Shown in pieces: positions 1-7,751 of a DNA stretch of 44,880 nucleotides. Location: the NCBI GenBank assembly GCA_947457545.1, contig CANGXD010000018.1:1-44880 (forward strand), read 5' to 3'. The position numbers were made by a program, and so were the translations under genes. Below the pieces are notes generated by a model. It did not search any database and was not told the DNA's origin. It saw nothing but the letters and a program-made list of their open reading frames with translations. The DNA comes from Gemmatimonadaceae bacterium. GTDB taxonomy: Bacteria > Gemmatimonadota > Gemmatimonadetes > Gemmatimonadales > Gemmatimonadaceae. Each line of letters starts with the position of its first letter. Within the stretch, counting starts at the first letter, position 1.

Positions 1-1182
1 ACGGCGCACCCCGCCGACCTGTTCAACATCGATGCGGCCCTCACCGAGGAAGAGCGCGCGATCCGCGACACGATCCGCCGCTTCGTCGACGAGCGCGTGC
101 TGCCGATCATCGGCGACTGCTACGTGCAGGGGCGCTTCCCGGATGAACTCATCCCCGAGCTCGCAGAACTCGGGGTGCTCGGCGCCAATCTCCCCGAGGA
201 GTATGGGTGCGCGGGCCTCTCGAGTGTGGCCTATGGCCTGATCATGCAGGAACTCGAGCGCGGCGACTCCGGCATCCGCTCGTTTGCGTCGGTGCAAGGC
301 GCGTTGGTCATGTATCCCATCTTCGCCTTCGGCAGCGAAGCGCAGAAGCGGGAACTGCTCCCCAAGCTCGCCAAGGCCGAATTGATTGGCTGCTTTGGTC
401 TCACCGAACCCGACTTCGGCTCGAACCCGTCGGGGATGATCACGCGTGCCCGCGAGCAGGCGGACGGCAGCTGGATCATCAACGGTGCCAAGATGTGGAT
501 CACCAACGGCTCCAAGGCCGACGTGGCGATCATCTGGGCCAAGACCGGCGACAGCACCGAAGACACCAGCATCCGCGGCTTTGTGGTCCCGACGAACACG
601 CCCGGCTTCCAGGCGAAGGATCAGAAGGGCAAGCTGTCACTGCGCGCCAGCGATACCTCCGAACTGGTGCTGGTCGACGTGCATGTGCCGGCCGATGCGA
701 TTCTGCCGTTGTCCAAGGGGCTCAAGAGCCCGCTCATGTGCCTCACGCAGGCCCGGTACGGCATCTCCTGGGGCGTGCTGGGCGCCGCCATGGCGTGCAT
801 GGAAGAAGCGGTGAGCTACGCCAAGAGCCGTGTCATGTTCGATCGCCCCATTGGCGGCTTCCAGATTCAGCAGGTACGCCTCGCCGACATGCTCACGGAG
901 ATCGTGAAGGGGCAGCTCGTGTCGCTGCACTTGGGGCGTCTCAAGGACGCCGGCAACTTCACGCCCACGCAGGTGTCGCTGGCCAAGCGCAACAACGTCG
1001 ATATCGCGACGAACATCGCGCGCGAAACGCGCCGGCTGTTGGGGGGCAACGGGATTCTTGCCGAATACGGCGCCATGCGTCACATGGCGAACCTCGAGAG
1101 CGTCTACACCTACGAGGGCACGCACGACGTGCATTCGCTCATCTTGGGCCAGGCACTGACGGGGTTGAACGCGTTCAAGTAA
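1..1182 (+). CDS. gcdH: Glutaryl-CoA-type acyl-CoA dehydrogenase, 5' end missing
   Basis: FAD-dependent acyl-CoA dehydrogenase, most like glutaryl-CoA dehydrogenase, which oxidises and decarboxylates glutaryl-CoA to crotonyl-CoA in lysine and tryptophan breakdown and passes electrons to ETF. The frame is open from base 1, so the N-terminus lies outside the window; an internal ATG at 97 is not the start, because conserved helix sequence (DLFNIDAALTEEER) precedes it. Visible motifs are CFGLTEPDFGSNP (FAD and substrate site), WITNG, LGGNGI and TYEGTHD, whose Glu (codon 1114-1116) is the expected catalytic base. The Arg in GIRSFASVQ matches the arginine that glutaryl-CoA dehydrogenases use to bind the distal carboxylate. 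The first residues seen are close to the family N-terminus, so probably only a short piece is missing. A strong terminator follows. The ETF genes start 4.7 kb downstream on the same strand. Confidence 0.85.
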   Translation, partial: TAHPADLFNIDAALTEEERAIRDTIRRFVDERVLPIIGDCYVQGRFPDELIPELAELGVLGANLPEEYGCAGLSSVAYGLIMQELERGDSGIRSFASVQGALVMYPIFAFGSEAQKRELLPKLAKAELIGCFGLTEPDFGSNPSGMITRAREQADGSWIINGAKMWITNGSKADVAIIWAKTGDSTEDTSIRGFVVPTNTPGFQAKDQKGKLSLRASDTSELVLVDVHVPADAILPLSKGLKSPLMCLTQARYGISWGVLGAAMACMEEAVSYAKSRVMFDRPIGGFQIQQVRLADMLTEIVKGQLVSLHLGRLKDAGNFTPTQVSLAKRNNVDIATNIARETRRLLGGNGILAEYGAMRHMANLESVYTYEGTHDVHSLILGQALTGLNAFK

Positions 1183-1217
1183 GCGGCGCCCCGCGGTTTC
1201 CCCGCGGTTTCCCACGA

Positions 1218-1258
1218 GCGAGGCCCGGTTCTGACAAGGAACCGGGCCTCGCTGTTTG
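1218..1258 (+). terminator. Intrinsic terminator after gcdH
   Basis: A perfect 14-bp GC-rich stem (1218-1231 with 1239-1252) closes a 7-base loop and is followed by TGTTT. It lies 36 bases after the acyl-CoA dehydrogenase stop and separates that gene from the SusC gene. A small direct repeat of CCCCGCGGTTT lies just before it, around 1187-1209. Confidence 0.85.
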
Positions 1259-1299
1259 CGGCAGGGTGAATGGCAAAACGAGATCGAGTGGCGCGTTAC

Positions 1300-1327
1300 T
1301 GGACTGTGACGTTCGGGCAGGTAGTTT
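1300..1327 (+). promoter_or_regulatory. Possible promoter of the SusC/SusD pair
   Basis: TGGACT (1300-1305) and TAGTTT (1322-1327) are 16 bases apart and would start transcription about 40-50 bases before the SusC-like gene. The -10 type matches other candidate promoters in the window. The -35 match is weak, so this is tentative. Confidence 0.3.
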
Positions 1328-1375
1328 CTGCCGCACAACGACGTCCAGTGATTTCGTTACCTCACCTCTGGGAGA

Positions 1376-4300
1376 ATGATGCACATGCTGCACTCCGCCG
1401 TTCGCGATGTCGCGGCCAGGGCGCGCGCGCTCATGGCCGTGCTCGGGCTCGCCGCCATGAGTCTGGCGCCAAGCGACTCTGTCATGGCACAAGCTGCCGG
1501 TTCGATTGCCGGAACCATCGTCAACGAGAAGAACGGCTCCCCTATCGGCGATGCACAGATCTCGGTCGAAGGGCGCAACGTCGGGACGACGTCCGACGCC
1601 GCGGGTCGCTTTCGTCTCGCCGCGCTCACCGGGAGCGGATCGGTACAGCTCACGGTGCGTCGGATCGGGTTCCTGCCCAAAACCATCGGCGCCACCATCG
1701 GCGATGGCAACGTGCGCATCGCCATGGCTGAACGGGCCATGGAGCTCACGTCGATGGTCGTCACGGGGACAGCAGGCGTCGCGGAAAAGCGCGCCATCGG
1801 TAACGCCGTGTCCACGGTGAACGCGGCCGAAGTGGTCGCCACGCAGCCGGTGAGTTCACTGCAGGAACTGCTCAACGGTCGTGCCTCGGGTGTCAGCGTT
1901 GTGGCGAGCTCGGGCCAGGTCGGCACAGGCTCGCGCATTCGCGTCCGCGGCGCGAGCTCGCTGTCGCTTTCCAACGATCCGCTGATCTACGTCGACGGCG
2001 TGCGTGTCGACAACACGCAGGCGTCGGGACCGGCCAACCAGGGGTTCGGGTCGGCCTCCATCTCTCGCTGGAACGACTTCAATCCCGATGACATCGAGAG
2101 TCTGGAAGTCATCAAGGGGCCGGCCGCGGCAACGCTCTACGGTACCGAAGCGTCCAACGGCGTCATTCAGATCATCACCAAGAAGGGTGCCGCCGGGCGC
2201 CCAGTGTGGAATGTCACGGCGCGTGGCGGTTCGAGTTGGGTCCCCGACATGCTTACGCGCTTCGATGACAACTACGGCACCGTCCCGCGCGCCGGCAGTG
2301 CGACGGCGCTCGACACGGTCAGCATCTCCACGCGGCAGCTGAACGATTCGCTGCAGCGGAAGTTCGGCAACGACATCTTCACGAACGGCACGCTGCAGGA
2401 CATTCAGATGTCGGTGTCCGGCGGGTCCAGCGCCGTGCGCTACTACGTCGGTGGCGGATACGAGGAGAATCAAGGGGCGGAGCGGGTCAATCGTCTGCGG
2501 CGCACGAATCTGCGTGTGAACCTTCAGGCGAATCCCTCGCCCAAGGTCGATCTGCAGACGAGCCTCGGGTACACGACGGGACGTACGTACTTGCCCTTCG
2601 AATCCGGCGGGGGCGGCGCGGTGTGGGGGACGGTGTTTTCGTCGCCGAGTTTTCTGTACGGCGGCGTGAACGTCCCGTCGCGCAACCCCAATAATCCGCA
2701 ACTCGGGTTTCGCTCGGGGCCGCCGAACGCGTACTACGAAGCGTACGACGTCTTCCAGGATGCCGATCGCTTTACCGGCAGCTTCCAGTTCACCAATCGA
2801 CCCACGAGCTGGCTCAATCACCGCTTGATCGTGGGCCTCGATCGGCTCGCCGAAAACAACGAAGATCGCACGCCGCGCAATGACATCATTGGTGCGACGT
2901 ACGCGTCGTTTGCCGGCAGTGGCCTGCCGACTGCCGGTTCGATCTCTACGTCGACGCGCGACGTGACGCTCACGTCGTACGACTACGTGGCGAACGCCGA
3001 TTTCCAGTTGTCCGGCGCCGTGAAGAGCGTGACGTCGGCTGGCGGACAGATCTATCTGCGTCAGTCGCGGTTTCGCTCCATCAGTGGTTCCACGTTCCCG
3101 GCCGTGGGGCTCACGTCGATTGCCTCAGCGAGCATACGCAATGTGGGGAGCGACGAACTGGTGCAGAACAACACCGTCGGCGCTTTCGTGCAACAACAGT
3201 TCGTCTGGAACGATCGCCTCTTCCTCACCGGTGCCATTCGCACCGACGACAACTCGGCGTTCGGGACGAACTTCGACGCTGTCACGTACCCAAAGTTGAG
3301 TGCGTCGTGGGTCTTGAGTGAAGAGCCGTCGCTGCCGATTCCGACGTTTTTCAATCAGCTGCGTGTCCGTTCGGCCTATGGCGCGAGCGGATTGCAGCCC
3401 GGCGCCTTCGATGCCATTCGCACGTACACTGCGTCGGGTGGGTTCCTCACGCCGTCGTCCGCCGGCAATCCGGATCTCGGACCCGAGCGCAGCACCGAAC
3501 TGGAACTCGGCCTCGACGCCGGGATGTGGAACGACCGTCTCGGTCTCGAGCTCACCTATTTCGCGGGCTCGACGAAAGACGCGATCCTCTCGCGTCAGGC
3601 GCCGCCGTCCAACGGGTTTCCGGGACTCCAACTGTTCAACGCGGGACAGGTCGATCGCTCCGGCCTCGAATGGTTGCTGCGCGGGACGCCCATTCGCCGC
3701 GACAATGTTTCGCTCGAACTCACGCTCAGCGGCTCGGTCAACAGCTACAACATTGCCTCGCTTGGCGGCACCACCGATTTCGTGTCGCTCAGCAGCAACG
3801 TGGCGCATAGGGTCGGGTACGCGCCCGGCGCGTGGTGGGACCGGCGCATTGTGAGTGCGGACTACGACGCCACCACCAAGCGTGCAACGAACCTGCTGTG
3901 CGACAATGGCAACGGCGGTACGGTGGCGTGTGCGACCGCTCCGCGCGTGTTTCTCGGGAATTCGGTGCCCACGCAGGAAGGATCGTTCTCCGCGGGCCTG
4001 ACGTTGTTCCGCAATCTTCGCGTGAACGCCTTTGTCGACTGGCGCGGTGGCTACAAGAAGCTCGACGGCAACTATCGTGTGCGCTGCGGCGCGTTCGTGC
4101 TCTGCCGCGAGCTGTACTACCCCGACGAGGTACAGGACAAGGCGTTGCTGGGTGCCGTGCAAGCCGGTACGGCCTACACGCACCATCTCATTTCCGACGC
4201 GAGCTTCGCACGCTTCCGCGAACTCGCCGCGACCTACACGCTGCCGCAGGCCTTTGCCAAGCGCCTCGGCGCCAGCCGTGCCTCGGTCACCGTTGCGGGA

Positions 4301-4450
4301 CGCAATCTGGGTTTGTGGACGAACTTCCCGGGCATTGAACCGGAAGCGTCGTTCAACGGTGGCGCGCGCGGCGGCGCATTCGGCCAGTGGGAGCAGAGCG
4401 TGCTGCCGCAGCTGCGCCAGTTCGTCACCACCGTCAACTTCAACTTCTGA
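1376..4450 (+). CDS. SusC/RagA-type TonB-dependent outer-membrane transporter
   Basis: Outer-membrane active transporter that would import a large substrate (glycan or peptide fragment) using TonB energy together with its SusD partner. The 1024-aa protein has a signal peptide (cleavage near VMAQA), a carboxypeptidase-regulatory-like beta domain (about residues 42-110), the TonB plug with the SusC block (LQELLNGRASGVSV, RIRVRGASSLS, DPLIYVDGVRVDN; about 160-215), a TonB-dependent barrel and a terminal phenylalanine typical of Bam-inserted barrels. GGGAG at 1370-1374 is too close to the ATG at 1376; the in-frame ATGs at 1379 or 1385 fit the ribosome site better. The SusD gene follows after 5 bases. 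The substrate cannot be told from sequence and no glycanase is adjacent on this strand; the GH3 gene at 9798-12518 is the nearest candidate. Confidence 0.93.
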   Translation: MMHMLHSAVRDVAARARALMAVLGLAAMSLAPSDSVMAQAAGSIAGTIVNEKNGSPIGDAQISVEGRNVGTTSDAAGRFRLAALTGSGSVQLTVRRIGFLPKTIGATIGDGNVRIAMAERAMELTSMVVTGTAGVAEKRAIGNAVSTVNAAEVVATQPVSSLQELLNGRASGVSVVASSGQVGTGSRIRVRGASSLSLSNDPLIYVDGVRVDNTQASGPANQGFGSASISRWNDFNPDDIESLEVIKGPAAATLYGTEASNGVIQIITKKGAAGRPVWNVTARGGSSWVPDMLTRFDDNYGTVPRAGSATALDTVSISTRQLNDSLQRKFGNDIFTNGTLQDIQMSVSGGSSAVRYYVGGGYEENQGAERVNRLRRTNLRVNLQANPSPKVDLQTSLGYTTGRTYLPFESGGGGAVWGTVFSSPSFLYGGVNVPSRNPNNPQLGFRSGPPNAYYEAYDVFQDADRFTGSFQFTNRPTSWLNHRLIVGLDRLAENNEDRTPRNDIIGATYASFAGSGLPTAGSISTSTRDVTLTSYDYVANADFQLSGAVKSVTSAGGQIYLRQSRFRSISGSTFPAVGLTSIASASIRNVGSDELVQNNTVGAFVQQQFVWNDRLFLTGAIRTDDNSAFGTNFDAVTYPKLSASWVLSEEPSLPIPTFFNQLRVRSAYGASGLQPGAFDAIRTYTASGGFLTPSSAGNPDLGPERSTELELGLDAGMWNDRLGLELTYFAGSTKDAILSRQAPPSNGFPGLQLFNAGQVDRSGLEWLLRGTPIRRDNVSLELTLSGSVNSYNIASLGGTTDFVSLSSNVAHRVGYAPGAWWDRRIVSADYDATTKRATNLLCDNGNGGTVACATAPRVFLGNSVPTQEGSFSAGLTLFRNLRVNAFVDWRGGYKKLDGNYRVRCGAFVLCRELYYPDEVQDKALLGAVQAGTAYTHHLISDASFARFRELAATYTLPQAFAKRLGASRASVTVAGRNLGLWTNFPGIEPEASFNGGARGGAFGQWEQSVLPQLRQFVTTVNFNF

Positions 4451-4455
4451 TCATC

Positions 4456-5694
4456 ATGCACAAGTCGATGAAGCTTTTGACCGCGGTGATCGTCCTCGGG
4501 TTGACCGCAGCCTGCGGGAACTTCGATCGCCTGCTCACGGTGCAGACGCCCAGCCGTCTGGCCGAATCGTCGTATCTCGTCGCGGGTAATGCGGCGCTCA
4601 TTTCTGCGAGTGCCGTCTCCGACTACGAGTGCGCACTTGGCGGCTACATCGTCGCCAGCGCCCTCGGTGCGGGTGAACTCGTGGATGCCACACAAACGGC
4701 GGCCCGGTGGAACTACGATCGCCGCAACGTCGAGGCGGTGGATGCGTTGTACTCCACCTCAGGGTGTGAAGGCATTGGCGTGTATACGCCGATCAGCACC
4801 GCTCGCTACACCAACGATCAGGCGGTGAGCAAGCTGGAAGGCTGGAGTGATACTGAAGTCCCCAACCGTCAGCGGCTCATTGCGCTGAACTCCGCGATGG
4901 CCGGCTTCAGTCTGCTGTTGCTCGGTGAAGGGTTCTGCGAAGGCGTCATCAACCTTGGTGCCGCACTGACGCCGGCGCAGCTCTTCGACTCGGCCGAAGT
5001 CCGCTTCACGCGCGCCATCACCGCTGCGACCGCCGCGGGCGACGCTTCCGTGCTCAACCTCGCCTACGTCGGGCGTGCACGGGCGCGCATCAACAAGGGC
5101 GTGAAGGTCGGTGCGGCCGAGGATGCCGCGCGCGTACCGGTGGGTTTCGTGTACAACGCCACCGCCGATGCCACGATCGGTCGCCGCAACAACCGCATCT
5201 TTCAACAGGTGAATCAGTCGAACAACACCTCCGTGGCGCCAGCGTATCGCACGCTGAACGATCCGCGGGTGTCGGTCACCGATATCAACCGGACGGCGGC
5301 CGATCAGGTGAATCGCCTGTGGAACCAGAACAAGTACGCGAGCCTCACGGCGTCGTATCCGATTGCGACGGGTATCGAGGCGCAGCTCATTCTGGCCGAG
5401 GCGCGCGGTGGCACGGACGGGGTGAACATCCTGAATACACTACGGGCGCGTACGGGCGTGGCGCTGCCGGCACTCACCGCGCAGGAAACCGCGAGCTTCG
5501 ACGCCGCCGTGGCGGAAGAGCGTCGGCGTGAGCTTTTCCTGCAGGGGAACCGGTGGTTCGACATGAAGCGGTTCAACGTGGTGCAGGTGCCGGCTGCCGG
5601 CGCGCTGTATCCCAAGGGCGGTGTGTACGGCACCCAGCGCTGCTGGCCGTTGCCGGACGTGGAAAAGCTGGCGAACCCAAATTTCGGGGGCTAG
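4456..5694 (+). CDS. SusD/RagB-like surface lipoprotein
   Basis: Substrate-binding lid lipoprotein for the SusC-like barrel just upstream. The chosen ATG at 4456 gives a short N-terminus, a hydrophobic stretch and the lipobox LTAAC with Cys20; longer upstream extension would lie inside the SusC gene. The C-terminal block EERRRELFLQGNRWFDMKRF is the SusD/RagB hallmark and the middle has the TPR-like helices of the family (for example FDSAEVRFTRAI). At 412 aa it is shorter than most SusD proteins (usually 450-600). No clear ribosome site precedes it, so it may depend on translation of SusC, 5 bases away. It should sit on the outer-membrane surface. Confidence 0.88.
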   Translation: MHKSMKLLTAVIVLGLTAACGNFDRLLTVQTPSRLAESSYLVAGNAALISASAVSDYECALGGYIVASALGAGELVDATQTAARWNYDRRNVEAVDALYSTSGCEGIGVYTPISTARYTNDQAVSKLEGWSDTEVPNRQRLIALNSAMAGFSLLLLGEGFCEGVINLGAALTPAQLFDSAEVRFTRAITAATAAGDASVLNLAYVGRARARINKGVKVGAAEDAARVPVGFVYNATADATIGRRNNRIFQQVNQSNNTSVAPAYRTLNDPRVSVTDINRTAADQVNRLWNQNKYASLTASYPIATGIEAQLILAEARGGTDGVNILNTLRARTGVALPALTAQETASFDAAVAEERRRELFLQGNRWFDMKRFNVVQVPAAGALYPKGGVYGTQRCWPLPDVEKLANPNFGG

Positions 5695-5703
5695 CCGTTG
5701 GCA

Positions 5704-5736
5704 GTGGGGCAGGCGCTGGATGCCGCCTGCCCCCAC
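5704..5736 (+). other. GC-rich hairpin after susD
   Basis: GTGGGGCAGGC (5704-5714) pairs with GCCTGCCCCCAC (5725-5736) with one bulged base and a 10-base loop. There is no T-tract, so it could protect the 3' end or aid the terminator 30 bases further on. Confidence 0.5.
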
Positions 5737-5765
5737 CTCCGAGCCTCCTGTCCCGCCTGTTACGG

Positions 5766-5800
5766 AAAACGCGACGCTGCCGTCGCGTTTTTTGTGTTTT
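5766..5800 (+). terminator. Intrinsic terminator of the SusC/SusD operon
   Basis: A 10-bp stem (5767-5776 with 5781-5790) with a CTGC loop runs straight into a T-rich tract (5788-5800). It ends the SusC/SusD transcript before the ETF operon promoter. The A-run on the left arm means it could also work weakly on the minus strand. Confidence 0.85.
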
Positions 5801-5815
5801 GGAGTGCCGCCCGTG

Positions 5816-5844
5816 TTGCCCCGCGCATGGCCGGTCTCTAGCTT
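5816..5844 (+). promoter_or_regulatory. Predicted promoter of etfBA
   Basis: TTGCCC (5816-5821), a 17-base spacer and TAGCTT (5839-5844) form a housekeeping-type promoter placed directly after the terminator. The predicted start near 5851 gives a 5' leader of about 44 bases before the GTG of etfB. The same -10 box recurs before etfD and the sigma gene. Confidence 0.5.
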
Positions 5845-5894
5845 CCCCTCGGTAACGTCTCATTCCTACCTGACACTCGAACGGAGCGGCAGCG

Positions 5895-6650
5895 GTGAAG
5901 ATCGCCGTGTGCATCAAGCGTGTCCCCGTCATGGAAACCAAGTTCGCGATCGCGGCCGATGGCACGCGCGTGGACGAGGCGGGGCTCAAGTACGACGTCA
6001 ATGACTTCGACCTCTGGGCAATCGAGGCGGGTCTCCAGCTGAAGGAAAAGAACGGCAACGTGGGCGAAGTTGTCGCGGTGTGTCTTGGTCCCGACGCGGC
6101 CCAGGAGCAGATCCGCAAGGCGCTCGCGATGGGCGCCGACCGTGGTGTGCTCTTGCAGGCGGCGTCCGTTCCGGCCGACGGTCTCGCCATCGCGCGGGCG
6201 CTGGCGGCCGAGCTCAAGGACGGCGGCTACGACCTCATTCTCTTCGGTCGCATCGCCATCGACTCCATGAACCAGATGACGGGACCCATGGTGGCCGAGC
6301 TGCTCGACCTGCCGTGTGTCACGAACGTCTTCAAGCTGGAGATCGCCGGCGGCGCGGGTCGTGTCGAGCGTGCGCTCGAAGGCGCGAGCGAAGTCGTGGA
6401 GTTTCCGCTCCCGGCCGTGCTCACCATCGATGACGGTCTCAACAAGGAACGCCTGCCCAGCCTCAAGGGCATCATGGCGGCCAAGAAGAAGCCGCTCGAT
6501 GTGAAGCCGGCGCAGCTTGGCGACATCAAGGTGTCCGTCGCGAAGATGGCGCTGCCGCCCGAGCGTGCCGCCGGACGAATCCTCGGCGAGAATGCCGACG
6601 CGGTCCCAGAGTTGGTCCGCCTCCTCCAGACCGAAGCGAAGGTGCTCTGA
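5895..6650 (+). CDS. etfB: Electron transfer flavoprotein beta subunit
   Basis: Small subunit of the ETF heterodimer, a soluble cytoplasmic electron carrier that takes electrons from acyl-CoA dehydrogenases and binds AMP. The 251-aa length is normal. Family blocks include the N-terminal MKIAVCIKRVP, LKYDVNDFDLWAIEAG, MGADRG and GRIAIDSMNQMTGPMVAELL. The segment LPSLKGIMAAKKKP (residues 187-200) corresponds to the recognition loop that docks with dehydrogenases; in human ETF-beta, lysines of the matching stretch are methylated. The start is GTG at 5895, which places the first strand exactly at the N-terminus. etfA follows after 3 bases. With etfA and the EtfD-type protein it forms an acyl-CoA-to-quinone route. 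Confidence 0.95.
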   Translation: MKIAVCIKRVPVMETKFAIAADGTRVDEAGLKYDVNDFDLWAIEAGLQLKEKNGNVGEVVAVCLGPDAAQEQIRKALAMGADRGVLLQAASVPADGLAIARALAAELKDGGYDLILFGRIAIDSMNQMTGPMVAELLDLPCVTNVFKLEIAGGAGRVERALEGASEVVEFPLPAVLTIDDGLNKERLPSLKGIMAAKKKPLDVKPAQLGDIKVSVAKMALPPERAAGRILGENADAVPELVRLLQTEAKVL

Positions 6651-6653
6651 GCC

Positions 6654-7643
6654 ATGGCCAACGTTCTCGTTTTTGCCGAAGTGCGCGGTGGTGAGCTGCG
6701 CAAAGTTGCCTTCGAAGCGGTAACCGCTGCGCGTCAGCTGGCGGACCTCTCCGGTGGTGGCAGCGTGCATGCGGTGCTCGCTGGTGCGGCCGGTATTGGT
6801 AGCAAGGCTGGTGCGCTCGCCGAATACGGCGCCGACTCGGTGCTCGTGCTCGAACACGCAGGCTTCACGCAGTACAACCCCGAAGCGCTGGCGGCCACGC
6901 TGGCGCAGCGTTTGGGGAGCGGCACGTACGGCTACGGCGTGTTCAGCGCCACGGCGCAGGGGCGCGATCTCTCGCCCCGCGTGGCCGCCAAGTTGGGAAG
7001 CGGCCTCGCCCCCGACCTGACCGGCTTCACGGTGCAGGGTGACGCCGTCCATGGGCAGCACTTCAACATGAACGGCAAGACCATCGCCACGCTCGCGCTC
7101 ACCGGCGCGCCGGCGGTGTTGTCGGTGCGTCCGGCGGCGTTCCAGCCGGTTGCCAATGCCAAGCCGCTTGCCACCGAAGCCATTACGTCGGCTGCCGATC
7201 CGTCGGCGTCGCGCGTGAAGGTCGTGGAGCTCAAGCAGGGCAACACGGGAAAGCTCGACCTCAACGATGCGCCGGTGATCGTGGCGGGTGGTCGCGGACT
7301 CAAGGCCCCCGAAAACTTCAAGCTGTGCGATGACCTGGCCGACGCCTTCGGGAATGCCGCGGTCGGTGCCACGCGCGCGGTGACCGACGAAGGCTGGCGT
7401 CCGCACTCCGATCAGATCGGACAGACGGGGCGGAACGTCAGCCCCAACCTGTACATCGCGGTCGGTATCTCGGGTGCCATTCAGCACCTTGCCGGAATGC
7501 GCACCTCCAAGACGATCGTCGCGATCAACAAGGACAAGGACGCGCCCATCTTCAAGGTGGCCGACTATGGCATCGTGGGTGACGTGTTCGAAGTCATGCC
7601 GGCGTTTACCGCCGCCGTGAAGGCAGCGCGCGCGCAGGGCTGA
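6654..7643 (+). CDS. etfA: Electron transfer flavoprotein alpha subunit
   Basis: FAD-carrying subunit of ETF. The 329-aa protein has the N-terminal ETF domain (MANVLVFAEVRGGELRK) and the C-terminal FAD-binding domain with VAGGRGLKAPENF, QIGQTGRNVSPNLYIAVG, SGAIQHLAGM and INKDKDAPIFKVADYGIVGD, all diagnostic. It starts with ATG three bases after the etfB stop, so the pair is co-transcribed and probably co-translated. A terminator lies 19 bases after the stop, so etfD downstream has its own promoter. Its length matches one-FAD ETFs of the fatty-acid oxidation type; no bifurcation-specific partner is visible. Confidence 0.95.
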   Translation: MANVLVFAEVRGGELRKVAFEAVTAARQLADLSGGGSVHAVLAGAAGIGSKAGALAEYGADSVLVLEHAGFTQYNPEALAATLAQRLGSGTYGYGVFSATAQGRDLSPRVAAKLGSGLAPDLTGFTVQGDAVHGQHFNMNGKTIATLALTGAPAVLSVRPAAFQPVANAKPLATEAITSAADPSASRVKVVELKQGNTGKLDLNDAPVIVAGGRGLKAPENFKLCDDLADAFGNAAVGATRAVTDEGWRPHSDQIGQTGRNVSPNLYIAVGISGAIQHLAGMRTSKTIVAINKDKDAPIFKVADYGIVGDVFEVMPAFTAAVKAARAQG

Positions 7644-7661
7644 GTTGTCCGTTCGTCCAGA

Positions 7662-7705
7662 GGGGCCCCATCTCCAGCTCGGTGATGGGGCCCTTCATGT
7701 TTTTG
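7662..7705 (+). terminator. Intrinsic terminator after etfA
   Basis: A perfect 10-bp stem (GGGCCCCATC 7663-7672 with GATGGGGCCC 7684-7693) and an 11-base loop are followed by TTCATGTTTTT. It separates etfBA from the following oxidoreductase gene although the three are functionally linked. Confidence 0.8.
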
Positions 7706-7716
7706 ACCCTCTCAGC

Positions 7717-7745
7717 TTGTCGCCCTCCCGTCCACGGTCTAGCTT
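7717..7745 (+). promoter_or_regulatory. Predicted promoter of etfD, leaderless
   Basis: TTGTCG (7717-7722), exactly 17 bases, then TAGCTT (7740-7745). The ATG of the gene is at 7752, where the transcription start is expected, and no ribosome site fits in between, so the mRNA is probably leaderless. Confidence 0.5.
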
Positions 7746-7751
7746 CGCGCC

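Noticed and set aside
1856-4186. Two long minus-strand open frames opposite the SusC gene
   Set aside because: No signal, motif or ribosome site; they mirror the codon bias of the real gene.
5838-7487. A 549-codon open frame on the minus strand opposite etfB/etfA
   Set aside because: It is the GC-rich shadow of two certain genes; the composition is His/Arg/Glu-rich with no motif.
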